64,000 nt of DNA from JACJYM01 sp965230495 (GCA_965230495.1 OZ246004.1:310001-374000), one strand, 5' to 3'; numbered from the stretch's first letter, positions 42,406-52,988 are shown. The notes: generated by a model not told the origin, from the letters alone. Program-made: numbers and translations.

Positions 42406-43353
42406 TTAATTTGAATCAGATATTTTATCAATATGTGTAAGACGTATAGGTTCTTTCAGCTTGAGTTCCATTTGTTCTTCCAGCTCTAGATAATCCAAAC
42501 CTAATGTGAAGGATTCTACGATATGAAGAAGTGTATTTAATTGCGTCATCATATTGGAAGGGTAAGCTTCATCTAAAAAACTATTTCCCAAACTTAATTT
42601 CGGATCATCCATAAAAGGAGTATCTGACTTCATAAGAATAATGATTTCATCATTTTCGGTGGCTATTCTCACATCCTTTTGATTTTTGATCAAATGCTTA
42701 ATAAAAGGAAATAGAGGCTCTAACTCTTCTTTAAATAATTTCTGATCTTCGGTCTCGTACCAAAAATCAAACGCTTCATTTTCTTTAAAATCAGCAAAAA
42801 CTCTTTTTATTAACCCTAATTTGCTTTGAATACGAGATTTGGGAAAGGTCCTGCCCGTCATTTTAATTCTAAACAGAATGCCTTTCAAAATTTTTATTTG
42901 GCTACTATCAGATTGTCTTCTGAGGTCGATTTCAGAAAGATAAAAACTAATATCTTCAAACTTACCCTGTATTACATCTTCCTCCTTATAAACATTACAA
43001 GCTACTAACTTCGATTTTTTTACAATCTTTTTTACATCTTTTTTTTTGGCTTGATAGGTGTAATCAATGGATGGATGGTATTTGCTCATGTATTCATCCA
43101 AGAGGGATTTTTTAAATACCGATTTTAGTTCGGAAAAAGGCTGTTGAATCTTGGTAAGATAAAGGATTAGGGTTACGATGAAAGAGAGAGCAGTTAGGAC
43201 AATAATTCCTGCAACATTACCTATTATCAACATGCTGGCAATAGCTACAAATAGCGGAATCAGTAAAAACAGATAAGAAAACTTATAACTTCTATCTCTA
43301 AGAGAAATTCTTTCATCTTCGAGTTTACTTAATTGCTTCTCTTTACTTATCAA
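42406..43353 (-). CDS. DUF3137-like membrane protein
   Basis: 315 residues with two adjacent membrane segments (about 27-45 and 50-67) near the N-terminus and a large cytosolic part. FSYLFLLIPLFVAIASMLI, then YHPSIDYTY and GKFEDISFYLSEID fit DUF3137. Function of the family is unknown. Confidence 0.68.
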   Translation of the reverse strand: MISKEKQLSKLEDERISLRDRSYKFSYLFLLIPLFVAIASMLIIGNVAGIIVLTALSFIVTLILYLTKIQQPFSELKSVFKKSLLDEYMSKYHPSIDYTYQAKKKDVKKIVKKSKLVACNVYKEEDVIQGKFEDISFYLSEIDLRRQSDSSQIKILKGILFRIKMTGRTFPKSRIQSKLGLIKRVFADFKENEAFDFWYETEDQKLFKEELEPLFPFIKHLIKNQKDVRIATENDEIIILMKSDTPFMDDPKLSLGNSFLDEAYPSNMMTQLNTLLHIVESFTLGLDYLELEEQMELKLKEPIRLTHIDKISDSN

Positions 43354-43467
43354 GTTTCTTTTTTTAATGTAAACAATAAATTATACATCACAAAATCTTT
43401 TATACTAAGGTGTCTGTCGATCGGATTTACTAGGTCAATGAAAGTTTTTTGAATTCGTAGTGTCATT

Positions 43468-44151
43468 TTAGATGTTATTAATTAGGTTTAAAATGTCTTC
43501 ATAATTTTCGTAATCTTTGATGACTCTAGTAGCTCCTAGGCGAGCAAGTTTTTTATCCTCCTCAAAATCAACGCCAATAAAACTTATATTTAAGTTTTTA
43601 CATGTCTTGTAGTCCCAAACTCCATCACCAAAATATACGATACTGGTTAGTTCTTTTGTGTCGTTTGAATCTTTCATTCTATCAATTACATCAGAAACTA
43701 TTTCTTCTCGGGATTTAAAATAATCGCTATTAGAAAAAGTTACTTTAGCTTGATCAATTCCAATGGCGTGTAGTTTTATCAATGCCGATTTTTCCCACGA
43801 ACCGGTAGCAATACCCAGACGATATTCAGGTTTGTTAAGAAGTAAATGGAAAAAAGTAGCAGCTCCTGGTATTTCACTAAATTGACTTTGATCTTTCTTC
43901 ATTTCCTCACGGAGTAATTCGGTAAATAGAGAAATGAATAAATCATATTCTTTTTGTTCGGGAAATCTATTTTCTTCCCTGTTAACAATTTCTTCTGTGA
44001 TGCCCCAGTCAGTGACGTTGGCGAGCTCTGCCCAATTTTGATTATCAATATTAATTCGAAAGACTTCTTGAAATGCTTTTTTGAAACATCGGTCTTCTAC
44101 ATTTTTGGTGTTGGTCAGGGTTCCATCGATGTCAAATATTATAAACTTCAC
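43468..44151 (-). CDS. HAD-superfamily hydrolase, phosphoglycolate phosphatase-like
   Basis: 227 residues. Motif I FDIDGTLTNT gives the nucleophile and acid/base Asp. Motif II is GIATGSWEKSA, motif III Lys is in the loop with KSREEIVSD, and motif IV is VYFGDGVWDYKTC. A helical cap lies between. It is a small-molecule phosphatase of unknown substrate. Its start overlaps the DinB-like gene stop by 4 bp. Confidence 0.87.
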   Translation of the reverse strand: MKFIIFDIDGTLTNTKNVEDRCFKKAFQEVFRINIDNQNWAELANVTDWGITEEIVNREENRFPEQKEYDLFISLFTELLREEMKKDQSQFSEIPGAATFFHLLLNKPEYRLGIATGSWEKSALIKLHAIGIDQAKVTFSNSDYFKSREEIVSDVIDRMKDSNDTKELTSIVYFGDGVWDYKTCKNLNISFIGVDFEEDKKLARLGATRVIKDYENYEDILNLINNI

Positions 44152-44612
44152 GTAGAGATCAATTTTTTTACCACAACTATTTGTCCTAGATGATAATGAA
44201 TGTGTTCGACAATTCCTTGTATATTTCGGTAGTAGTTACCATATTTTTCGTCAACGAATTCTTTATTGAGATATTCATCGGGTAACCGTTCTATTAAAGC
44301 CGCAAAACGTTCTGCGTCTAGCCATATTTGTTCTAACATCCTCTGCCAACCTTCTTCAGAATGTATCGGAGGATGATCGAAGCTTAATCGATCCTTTGTT
44401 TCCAAAGGGCCGCCTTCCAAAACTTTTATAACGCCTCTAACATAATAGTTAAGATGATATACTAAGGTGGCAATGGTGTTTAAAGAATCTACTTTTGTAG
44501 TGGCCATCTTCCAGTTTACATGGGCTAGTTGGTCCTTTAAGTTAGATGCTGTCCAATTTTTGCCAAAATAGACCTCTCTTAAATGTTTAGCTATATGTTG
44601 CATCGTATTCAT
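44148..44612 (-). CDS. DinB-like (DUF1572-type) four-helix protein
   Basis: 154 residues with the DinB fold pattern: TLVYHLNYYVRG and EHIHYHLGQIVVVKK carry the conserved His residues that bind metal. Members include thiol transferases. It lies directly upstream of the HAD gene with an ATGA-type overlap. Confidence 0.78.
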   Translation of the reverse strand: MNTMQHIAKHLREVYFGKNWTASNLKDQLAHVNWKMATTKVDSLNTIATLVYHLNYYVRGVIKVLEGGPLETKDRLSFDHPPIHSEEGWQRMLEQIWLDAERFAALIERLPDEYLNKEFVDEKYGNYYRNIQGIVEHIHYHLGQIVVVKKLIST

Positions 44613-44756
44613 AGCAAGTAGTTTTAAAATTTTGATTCAAAAAGTGATTCAATGATCATGTTAACGTTAGTGTACTTCCCATACCTCTTGTCCAAGATTT
44701 GTAGTTGACTTGTACCATTATGGGAGGATCTGCTGTCTTCATGACTTCAGAAAGAT

Positions 44757-45197
44757 TTACTTCTTATCTTCTTCTCCCGGATAGTTTCTATAGGTATAGC
44801 TTTTGTGAATGATCTTCCAACTACCTTGATATTTTAGCAACAACAAATAATCTGTATATAGTCTTTTCAATCTCGGCATGTCAATTTCTATTTTAGCGAT
44901 GGCCGCGTCGTTCTCATAATCTATTGAGATGATTCTACCTATTCGATTATATTTTCTACCTTCCTCAAAATTGGAAATGTACTTTTGGCCATTTCGCGTG
45001 ACTAGACTGTCATCAGCTATAGTATAGAGATTGAGATCGGGGTGAAACGCACGTTTTATTCTATCTATTTCGCCGTTAGCCGTACCCTCAACGTAATCCA
45101 TTAGTGTTTGTTCGATTTGCTCTATTTCGGATTGGGCTTGTATTTGAAAATTTGGAATCAAAAGAAAAATGAATGTCAACTTTAATAATAACTTCAT
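44757..45197 (-). CDS. exported lumazine-binding/NTF2-like protein
   Basis: 146 residues with a signal peptide (to about residue 21, LIPNFQIQAQ). The mature part has EQTLMDYVEGTANGEIDRIKR and FHPDLNLYTI, with GSWKIIHKSY at the end, typical of the putative lumazine-binding (SnoaL/NTF2-like) fold. Periplasmic; role unknown. Confidence 0.8.
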   Translation of the reverse strand: MKLLLKLTFIFLLIPNFQIQAQSEIEQIEQTLMDYVEGTANGEIDRIKRAFHPDLNLYTIADDSLVTRNGQKYISNFEEGRKYNRIGRIISIDYENDAAIAKIEIDMPRLKRLYTDYLLLLKYQGSWKIIHKSYTYRNYPGEEDKK

Positions 45198-45270
45198 GCT
45201 TTTTGAAACTAAAATTATTACATTTTAATGATACTTTTTGTTAAAATCATCGGGATTGGCAAAATAAGAT

Positions 45271-48123
45271 TTAGTACTTTAAAATAAACTTGGATAAGTT
45301 TTGACCTTTGTCGAGGTCGAGTTTCTTTCGGAGTCTGTATCTAGCCACTTCAACTCCTCTAATAGAAATACTCATCAATTTGGCAATCTCTTTGGTACTT
45401 AGATTTAGCCGTAGAAATGCACATAACTTTTGATCATTAGGCGATAATTCTTTGAATTCAGTTCTCAAACGACTAAGAAAATCTCCATGTACACGATCAA
45501 AATGATGCTCAAACTGCTCCCAATCTTCTTGAAGTTTTAGAGTAGTATTAATCTCTTTCTCAATTTTGCTAAGGGTTTTTATTATTTCCCTTTTATCCTT
45601 GTTTTTTAGATTTTGAATGTCTCCTTTAATGTTTTCTATGAATTCATTTTTTACAACCAGATTCATAGTTGATGCTGCCAAAAGATTATTAGTATGCCGA
45701 AGTTCATTTTGTAGTTTATCTTGTTTTAACTCAACCACTTCCTTTTCTTTTTTGTCTTTTTGTTGTTGCAGTAATTCCTGTTTACTTGACCATTCTTCAT
45801 CTTTTTTCTTTTCTAAAGATTCAGTCTTTCTGTGGTAGCTTTTTTTCTGTCTTAAGAACATTAGATATAAGAGAGAAAGAGCTAGTATGAGATACAAAAC
45901 TTTCGCGGCCAAACTTTGGTAAATGGGTGGCTTTACGACTATTTTAAGAGGGAGTCCAGAAGTTATTTCTCCCAGATAATTGATTGTTTGCACATTAAAT
46001 TGATAGTCTCTGGCCTTTAGATTTGAATATTCTTTAATAGGAGAGTTACTCCAATTGCTAAATTTATCATCAAATCCATCTAGGAAATATCGAAACGTCT
46101 GGCCCTGAATTTCATTAAACTGAAAGGATTCTACGTTAAACTGCACTACCTTATCTTGCTCTTGAAGTACTAACTCATTAATGTCTTCAGGATTCTTTCC
46201 AAAGGGCTTCTTTTGGTATAATACACTATCTAGAGTGGTACTTAAAACTTTGCTCACTACGATAGGACTTTCGTAAGTGATTTGCCTTTCAAGGGAAGGA
46301 TCATAATGTATAAATCCTTCGCTAGATGCAAACATGACACCATTTTTTTGGTTTACAGACATGTTTAATAAATCATTATTGAAATGATATCTTAATTGAT
46401 ACACTGACGATGGAATAAAAGCATAGTTTTTCAAACTTATTTGTTTGAAAAAACCTACCAATTTATCCGTTACGATATGAATATTTTTATTCTTATCCTG
46501 TTTGAGGAGATATACGGGCTGTTCTCCAATTACCTTGGATAGAGTTTCATCTTTTTGAACCGAATTTTTCTCTTGATCTATTCTGTAAATACCACGTCGG
46601 GTACCTAGAAATATTTCTTCATCAATTTTGGTCATTAAAATTTGATCTTTTATTGGTAGATCGGAATTATCTGATATTTTAATAACCTTGACCTGGGTTA
46701 ATTCTTTATTGAGCTCGAGTAGGTATAACCCTTTATAATATTGTCCAACAAATATTTTACCTTGATTGTCTTCTTCAAAAAAACGACTTGATTCATTGAA
46801 TCCTTTAATTTTTCTTAAATGTTCTAAACGTTTGTTTTCATTTATTTTGAATAAATGAAGACCAGAATAGGTGCCGGCAATAACATATTGTGGATTGGAT
46901 ACCAACCTCTTAAGTTGCCATAAACCATGTATTCTAGCAACAAGGATAGCTTTATCTCGATCCAAAAGAAATAAACCATTGTGATGTCCTGCATATATGT
47001 TGCCTTCAATTTCATGAATAGAATAAGCAGGGCCTTCTGTGTTGTTCAAGAACTTACTTTTGGTCGCATTTTTTTCTCGGTAAAAGATTCCATTAGACGT
47101 ACTATAATATGTTCCATCAGAAGTTTCGAATGTTTCATAACCACTCCCTTGCAAGTTTATTTCTTTGTTTATTAGTCGCATGGGAGAATTAATATGAATA
47201 AGGGCAATGCCATTCTGCATACCTACCCATAGATTACCTGTATAATCTTGAAAGGTTCTAAGGCAAGCGTTACTAAGAAGGCCTTCGTTAGTTGAGATTT
47301 TTGTAATTTCATTTCGTTGTTTGTCAAATAATATTACTCCGGCTGTTTGTGTAGCAATGGCAATACGTGTGTCTGACAATTCTAAGATGTGATTGACATA
47401 GGAGCCCGATAATTGGTCAATGAGTTTTTTGTATTTGATTTCCGTATTTCCCGCTACACTGTAATATTCAATTTTCCCGGAATTAAAAAAAATTAAAAAG
47501 TTGCCATTATCTTCTACCAGACCCGAAATGATTTCTTTGGGATCTATATCGATATTAGTGGGAATTAAGTTTTGTCCCTTTATTTGGAAAAGTTTCCCAT
47601 CTTTTGTTTGACTAAAAAGCTTCCCCTTCGATAAGAACGACTTGTTGAAACCGGAATGGTGATTTAATACTATTAAATTATCGTTTTCAAGGGAAAAAAT
47701 TTTTTGAGAAGTAAAAAAGAACACTTTTGAATTTAGACAAAAAACATCCCATACCTCATCAAAATTTCTAAGTTCCGGAGGAATTCTTTCTAAAAGAGAT
47801 ATATATTCCCAATCATCTTGGAAATAACCAAAGTCACTCTGCAAACCAACATATAGTCGATTTGAGTTTTCATCGAAGGCCAATGACCTTTTTTTCTTAC
47901 CTGTATTGAATAAATGATTCCCCCAATTATTTCCATTGTATGAAAGAACACCTAGGTTATTTGCTACAAAAAGAGTCATGTTGCGATTCTGAGCAAAATC
48001 AATGTTCTGATTGCCAGCCTTATAAGTTGATGGAGAGAAGTTTTGAATGGGAAACTTTCCATAAAATGCAAGACTTGCCTGAAGATTCAAAAAGAGAAAT
48101 AGAAATGAAGAAATATATTTCAT
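45271..48123 (-). CDS. sensor regulator with beta-propeller, Y_Y_Y domain and LuxR-type HTH
   Basis: 950 residues. After a signal sequence, about 670 residues form a two-component-regulator-like beta propeller (repeats such as GNLWVGMQNGIALI). Then a Y_Y_Y domain, one membrane segment near 750, a coiled coil (about 770-850) and a C-terminal LuxR-type helix-turn-helix (LSTKEIAKLMSISIRGVEVARYRLRKKL). Histidine kinase and receiver domains are absent, so it would signal across the membrane directly to its HTH. It diverges from the glucan locus and is the likely local regulator. Confidence 0.82.
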   Translation of the reverse strand: MKYISSFLFLFLNLQASLAFYGKFPIQNFSPSTYKAGNQNIDFAQNRNMTLFVANNLGVLSYNGNNWGNHLFNTGKKKRSLAFDENSNRLYVGLQSDFGYFQDDWEYISLLERIPPELRNFDEVWDVFCLNSKVFFFTSQKIFSLENDNLIVLNHHSGFNKSFLSKGKLFSQTKDGKLFQIKGQNLIPTNIDIDPKEIISGLVEDNGNFLIFFNSGKIEYYSVAGNTEIKYKKLIDQLSGSYVNHILELSDTRIAIATQTAGVILFDKQRNEITKISTNEGLLSNACLRTFQDYTGNLWVGMQNGIALIHINSPMRLINKEINLQGSGYETFETSDGTYYSTSNGIFYREKNATKSKFLNNTEGPAYSIHEIEGNIYAGHHNGLFLLDRDKAILVARIHGLWQLKRLVSNPQYVIAGTYSGLHLFKINENKRLEHLRKIKGFNESSRFFEEDNQGKIFVGQYYKGLYLLELNKELTQVKVIKISDNSDLPIKDQILMTKIDEEIFLGTRRGIYRIDQEKNSVQKDETLSKVIGEQPVYLLKQDKNKNIHIVTDKLVGFFKQISLKNYAFIPSSVYQLRYHFNNDLLNMSVNQKNGVMFASSEGFIHYDPSLERQITYESPIVVSKVLSTTLDSVLYQKKPFGKNPEDINELVLQEQDKVVQFNVESFQFNEIQGQTFRYFLDGFDDKFSNWSNSPIKEYSNLKARDYQFNVQTINYLGEITSGLPLKIVVKPPIYQSLAAKVLYLILALSLLYLMFLRQKKSYHRKTESLEKKKDEEWSSKQELLQQQKDKKEKEVVELKQDKLQNELRHTNNLLAASTMNLVVKNEFIENIKGDIQNLKNKDKREIIKTLSKIEKEINTTLKLQEDWEQFEHHFDRVHGDFLSRLRTEFKELSPNDQKLCAFLRLNLSTKEIAKLMSISIRGVEVARYRLRKKLDLDKGQNLSKFILKY

Positions 48124-48252
48124 GTATCCTTTGTTAATTCTATGTGAAAGTAATAATTTGAACTAAAATATTGATAATTAGTTAAATATAAAATAATATA
48201 CTATTAATTGTTGTATTTTTAATTTAAAATGATGAAACAATTGATGAGTATT

Positions 48253-48289
48253 ACAACTACTTAAGATTAAGTTGTATGTGCTATATTTG
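48253..48289 (+). promoter_or_regulatory. glucan-locus promoter with dyad in place of -33
   Basis: TATATTTG (48282-48289) is a consensus -7 box, 34 bp before the ATG at 48324. Directly upstream is a dyad ACAACT (48253-48258) / AGTTGT (48270-48275). No TTTG -33 element is seen; the dyad covers that place. This suggests an activator-dependent promoter, perhaps served by the divergent LuxR-type regulator. Confidence 0.55.
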
Positions 48290-48323
48290 GTGCCGATCGA
48301 AATAGGTGTTTAAACTTTTATAT

Positions 48324-51300
48324 ATGAAGAATTTATTGGTTTTAATTGTATCGATTTTTAGCTTAGGCTCTTTAATATCCCAAGGAAATAAGGTTAAGAT
48401 TTCCAATCAGGAAGACGGAGCAAGACTAATCGTAGATGGAAAAGACTTTTTTATCAATGGTATGAATTGGGACTATGTTCCTATTGGTACCAATGTGTTG
48501 GATAATAATTTCTATAACCAGAAAGATGAAATTATTCAAGCAGGATTGGACGCTGAGATGTTGCTTCTTCAGAACATGAACGTAAATGTAATACGTCAGT
48601 ATGTGGGTGTTCCTAATAAGTGGGTTAGATATATCTATGAGAAGTATGGAATTTATACTCTATTGAACCACCAATTTGGTCGATACGGATTAACGATAGA
48701 TGGTGTTTGGACACCAGTGACAGATTATTCTGATGCCCGAACTCAAGAATTACTTATGGGTGAAATGTTGAAACTGGTTAACGATTATAAGGATACTCCG
48801 GGTATACTGATGTACATGATGGGTAATGAAAACAACTATGGTTTGTTTTGGCAAGGTGCGGAAACAGAAGATTTCCCTGAGGGAGAAGAGCAAAAGCAGG
48901 CTGTTGGAGAAATAAGAGGAAGACCGATGTATCGACTCATGAATGAAACCGCCAAGCAAATGAAAGCTTTAGATCCTAATCACCCTGTTGCTATTTGTAA
49001 CGGAGATGTTTTATTTATTGATATTATTGCTGAGGAATGCAAGGATGTGGACGTATATGGAGCTAATACTTATAGAGGAGAATCTTTTGGTAACTTCTTT
49101 AAGGTGGTAAAAGAAAAACTCAATATTCCAGTTATGTTTACTGAGTTTGGAGCTGATGCCTATAATGCCTTGGCTCAGCAAGAAGATCAATATTGGCAAG
49201 CTCATTTCAATTTAGCAAATTGGAAGGAAATTTATGAAAATGCAGCAGGATTGGGTAAGGCAGGGAATTCAATAGGTGGATTTACTTTTCAATTCAGTGA
49301 TGGTTGGTGGAAGCTGGGTTTTGATGAAAGAAAAGATGCTGATACTCATGAGAATGGAGCTTCTTGGTATAATGGAGGTTACTATCATGATACTAACGAG
49401 ACTGATAAGCCAAACAATATGAACGAGGAGTGGTTTGGAATTTGTGCTAAAGGACCTACGGATTCCAGAGGACTTTATACCTTATATCCTAGAGCATCCT
49501 ACTACATTTTAAAAGATGCCCATGCATTTAATCCTTATGGTAGAGATACCGATATTAACAGTCTTAACAGTCATTTTGGCAAAATTAATCTGATGGATGG
49601 TGTTTTAAAAGCACGAGGAGATAAAGCAGTGGTTAATGCAGGTGGAACTAAAAAAATTGGTATAACTCGCCTCGCAGCTAAATTTACTACGTTTAGTACA
49701 GGAGGAAGCCTCATTACGACACCTGATAATGAGGATCCTGATGATGAAATCTACCCCAATGAACTGGGTTTTGATCATATGGAGTCCTATTTTGTTGGAG
49801 TAGGGGGAAGTCCTGCACCTAATATGCATTTCAATGTAGAATTTAATATTGTAGGAAATGTAGCAGAAAACCCTATAGACGAAATATTTTATGAAAACAG
49901 GGCAAGAGCTGTTGCTGTTGAGTCTCCCAATGGAGATGTAATTTTGTCAGACAATAACAGACTGGCTGTTTATAAGGCAGAGTACGAATGGAAGGCTAAG
50001 AACTTTGATTTAAAAGGGTTTTATAGGACGGGACATTATCATTGGGGTTATGAAGGGGATTTCTTTGGACTCTATCCTGAAGCCAATTATGGACCCAATT
50101 TGGATATTTACGGTGGAGAAATTTTAGGGGCAGAAATTGAAGGAAAAGGAAAATTTAGTGGCCTTACGGCGGCAGTCGGCCCTCAGTTATGGTGGGGAGC
50201 AAATCCTACCATGTTGTATAAATATCATAAAGACATCGGTAATTGGGAAGTAACCGGAATCTATCATAGAGATTTTGAAACTGAGTTGCAATTTGATGAT
50301 AGTGGACGAAGAGAATTAGATGCTAATCAAGTTCGAAGTGGTGTGATACCAGCATGGCCTACAGAAAGAGCTACATTGGTACTAGAGCGTGAGATCGGAA
50401 AACTAACAGCCACATTCGGAGGTATATGGTCGGGAAACCCTTTAAATGGTAGCTCTTTTCAAGATATTGCAGATGATGGAGCTATTGTGGTAGATAAAAT
50501 TAATTCTGATGATAATTGGGGAGGAAAAATAAAGTTAGCTTATGAAGGGGGTCGTTTTAACTGGTATGGTCAGGCATCGGCCATGGGTTTGGTAGCCAAT
50601 GGAGGGGCGGATCAAACGACTACTTTTACAGGATGGAGACTGAAGGATAGTGGTAGTGGAAATATGACTAATATCCTATCAGGATTTACATATGCCATTG
50701 GCGATTTTCAATTTGCTCCAAATTTCATGTGGCAAAAACCAATTGTAGCGGCGATACCTAATGATGTAACCGCTCCTGGTAGACTAAGAAACATAATTGA
50801 TGATCCATTCGCCGTTAGAGCAGGTAATAGAGAAACGACTGCTTTTGAAATGTTGGTTACATACGACCCAACACCAGGTACTTGGATGTATCAATGGGAT
50901 AATGATAGATCAGAAGACGCTAAGTTTGCCATGAATCTTGGTTTCGTATATCGCCAACATCCTAATGCTCAAGATGCTCACATAGGTTTTTTAGCCAATC
51001 GTACTTTCTTCGCTTTTCCTAATTCTGCTCCTGCAGAAGATCTATGGGAAATTAATTCAAGAATGGTTTCTAAGATTTCTAACGAGACTGGAATTATCGG
51101 AAATTTCTATTATGGTAATGGGCAGGCTAATGGAAGTGATGCAAGATTAGTAGAGAGATTTGGGGGAGACATTAAAATGATGCATAAAAAGATAAAACTG
51201 CAAAGCCATGTGAAAGTAAATGATTGGGGCCCATTCGATTATCATAGAGATTTTAACTTAACTTTTCCTATGCAGTTAATGTTAGACTTTTCCACTGTTT

Positions 51301-51500
51301 TAGGTAAGCAAGATTGGTTTAATGAACCGAGTAAGCAAATAGGTATTAGAGGAACATGGAGATCTCTAAATGAGTATTCTCCTCGTTATTCGCCATTAGA
51401 AGCACCTGAACTTGGTGAACCTCCATTGAGTGTAGTAGGGTTTCCTAATGGTTCGGAATGGGAGATTAGAACATACGTACATATTAATATTGGAAAATAA
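48324..51500 (+). CDS. TIM-barrel glycosidase fused to a probable outer-membrane beta barrel
   Basis: 1058 residues from the ATG at 48324, which starts a clean signal peptide; a GTG at 48306 is in frame. Residues about 25-420 form a GH2-like/clan A TIM barrel with FFINGMNWDYVPIGTN, E169 in MGNENNYG (acid/base) and E274 in FTEFGADAY (nucleophile). Residues about 450-1058 are rich in alternating aromatic strands (WYGQASAMG, FQFAPNFMWQKP, MQLMLDFSTVLGK) and end in an amphipathic strand, as outer-membrane barrels do. Linked to GH16, GH30 and GH17 genes, a beta-glucan substrate is likely. I cannot assign the GH family with certainty. Confidence 0.72.
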   Translation: MKNLLVLIVSIFSLGSLISQGNKVKISNQEDGARLIVDGKDFFINGMNWDYVPIGTNVLDNNFYNQKDEIIQAGLDAEMLLLQNMNVNVIRQYVGVPNKWVRYIYEKYGIYTLLNHQFGRYGLTIDGVWTPVTDYSDARTQELLMGEMLKLVNDYKDTPGILMYMMGNENNYGLFWQGAETEDFPEGEEQKQAVGEIRGRPMYRLMNETAKQMKALDPNHPVAICNGDVLFIDIIAEECKDVDVYGANTYRGESFGNFFKVVKEKLNIPVMFTEFGADAYNALAQQEDQYWQAHFNLANWKEIYENAAGLGKAGNSIGGFTFQFSDGWWKLGFDERKDADTHENGASWYNGGYYHDTNETDKPNNMNEEWFGICAKGPTDSRGLYTLYPRASYYILKDAHAFNPYGRDTDINSLNSHFGKINLMDGVLKARGDKAVVNAGGTKKIGITRLAAKFTTFSTGGSLITTPDNEDPDDEIYPNELGFDHMESYFVGVGGSPAPNMHFNVEFNIVGNVAENPIDEIFYENRARAVAVESPNGDVILSDNNRLAVYKAEYEWKAKNFDLKGFYRTGHYHWGYEGDFFGLYPEANYGPNLDIYGGEILGAEIEGKGKFSGLTAAVGPQLWWGANPTMLYKYHKDIGNWEVTGIYHRDFETELQFDDSGRRELDANQVRSGVIPAWPTERATLVLEREIGKLTATFGGIWSGNPLNGSSFQDIADDGAIVVDKINSDDNWGGKIKLAYEGGRFNWYGQASAMGLVANGGADQTTTFTGWRLKDSGSGNMTNILSGFTYAIGDFQFAPNFMWQKPIVAAIPNDVTAPGRLRNIIDDPFAVRAGNRETTAFEMLVTYDPTPGTWMYQWDNDRSEDAKFAMNLGFVYRQHPNAQDAHIGFLANRTFFAFPNSAPAEDLWEINSRMVSKISNETGIIGNFYYGNGQANGSDARLVERFGGDIKMMHKKIKLQSHVKVNDWGPFDYHRDFNLTFPMQLMLDFSTVLGKQDWFNEPSKQIGIRGTWRSLNEYSPRYSPLEAPELGEPPLSVVGFPNGSEWEIRTYVHINIGK

Positions 51501-51509
51501 AATTTAGAA

Positions 51510-52967
51510 ATGAAAACAATAACATATATCAAAAAATATACATGCTTTCCTCTATTATTGGTATTGATGACATTCATGGGGTGTGAACGCAGCCTTTCGG
51601 ATGAAGTCGTCTATGCTACGTTTCCAAATACCGCGGAAGTTTTTACGGATGCTCCGATAGGTTTGACTGATGAGTTTTTTGTGTCATTTGATCCTGCAGA
51701 AGGAGCAAACCCAAACGGATTTGACACCGATGACAATGAAACATATAGAGGAACATCTTCTATCAGAATAGATGTTCCATCTCCTAATGATCCTGATGGT
51801 GGTTTTATTGGAGGAATTTTTATTGATAGAGGAGAAGGAAGAAATTTAACTGAATATGATGCACTGACTTTTTGGGCCAGAAGTTCAACTACAGTTACTG
51901 ATTGTGAATTTGGCTTTGGAACTGATTTTGTGGAAAATAAATATTCAGTAAGTAGGCCAAATACTTCGTTGTCTACGAATTGGAAAAAATATATTATTCC
52001 AATTCCTGACCCTTCTAAACTGATTAAGGAAAAAGGAATGTTTCTTTTTTCTGCAGGAACTCAATCCACAGGAGGCCAAGGGTATACTTTTTGGATTGAT
52101 GAAATAAGATTTGAGAATTTGGGGACATTGGCACAAGCTCAACCGACTATTTTTAATGGTGCAGATTTGGTCGTGGATTCCTATAATGGAGCAACTTCTG
52201 AAATCTCAGGATTTACTCAAACTTTGAATGCCGGCGACGGGCAGAATATCACAGTAAATACAACTTCGGGTTATTTTCAATTCAGCTCGTCAGATACCGG
52301 AGTAGCTATCGTTAATGAATCAGGCGAAGTAACAGTACTTTCTGAGGGAAGTGCAGTTATAACCGCTTTTTTAGATGGAGTTAAAGCAGAAGGTTCTTTA
52401 ACTGTTAATTCTTTAGGAAACTTTTTATCGGCCCCAATTCCTTCAGAAGATCCATCTAATGTTATTTCAATTTTTAGCGATGCATATACCAATATTACTA
52501 TAGATTCATACAATCCTCGATTTGAAGGTCAAAATACGATGGGAGGTCTGGTAGTTTTTGGTACAGATGCCGTACTTAGATATTCTAGTTTAGATTTTGT
52601 TAGCATTCAATTTTTGAGCACCGTGGTAGACGCATCCTCCAAAAATACTATTCATTTCGACATATTTATACAAGAACCGATAGATGCCTCCGATGTACTA
52701 AGAGTGGAGTTGGTTAACGATGCGAATAATGATGGAGCCCTTGTTTTTCAAGGAGGAATTGATAATGGAGGGTCAAAAACCGTAACAAGTAGCTCACTTA
52801 GCAATGGCTCTTGGATTGGTATTGATATACCGCTAGATGAATTTAATTTTCCAACAGGGGGGAATGGGTTCTCAGGAGGTATTGGCAATCGAACTAACTT
52901 GGGTTCTCTGACATTTGCGTCAGGAGGAATATCAACAATTATTGTAGACAATATTTATTTATACTAA
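51510..52967 (+). CDS. glycan-binding lipoprotein with CBM-like modules and Big_2 domain
   Basis: 485 residues. A lipoprotein signal ends at LMTFMGC. A jelly-roll CBM-like module (about 50-205), a bacterial Ig-like Big_2 domain (about 235-300; GEVTVLSEGSAVITAF) and a second CBM-like module (about 320-485) follow. No catalytic motif is seen. It is likely a cell-surface glycan-binding protein that hands beta-glucan to the neighbouring enzymes. It starts 9 bp after the previous gene. Confidence 0.75.
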   Translation: MKTITYIKKYTCFPLLLVLMTFMGCERSLSDEVVYATFPNTAEVFTDAPIGLTDEFFVSFDPAEGANPNGFDTDDNETYRGTSSIRIDVPSPNDPDGGFIGGIFIDRGEGRNLTEYDALTFWARSSTTVTDCEFGFGTDFVENKYSVSRPNTSLSTNWKKYIIPIPDPSKLIKEKGMFLFSAGTQSTGGQGYTFWIDEIRFENLGTLAQAQPTIFNGADLVVDSYNGATSEISGFTQTLNAGDGQNITVNTTSGYFQFSSSDTGVAIVNESGEVTVLSEGSAVITAFLDGVKAEGSLTVNSLGNFLSAPIPSEDPSNVISIFSDAYTNITIDSYNPRFEGQNTMGGLVVFGTDAVLRYSSLDFVSIQFLSTVVDASSKNTIHFDIFIQEPIDASDVLRVELVNDANNDGALVFQGGIDNGGSKTVTSSSLSNGSWIGIDIPLDEFNFPTGGNGFSGGIGNRTNLGSLTFASGGISTIIVDNIYLY

Positions 52968-52988
52968 ATCAATATTTAAATATAAATT

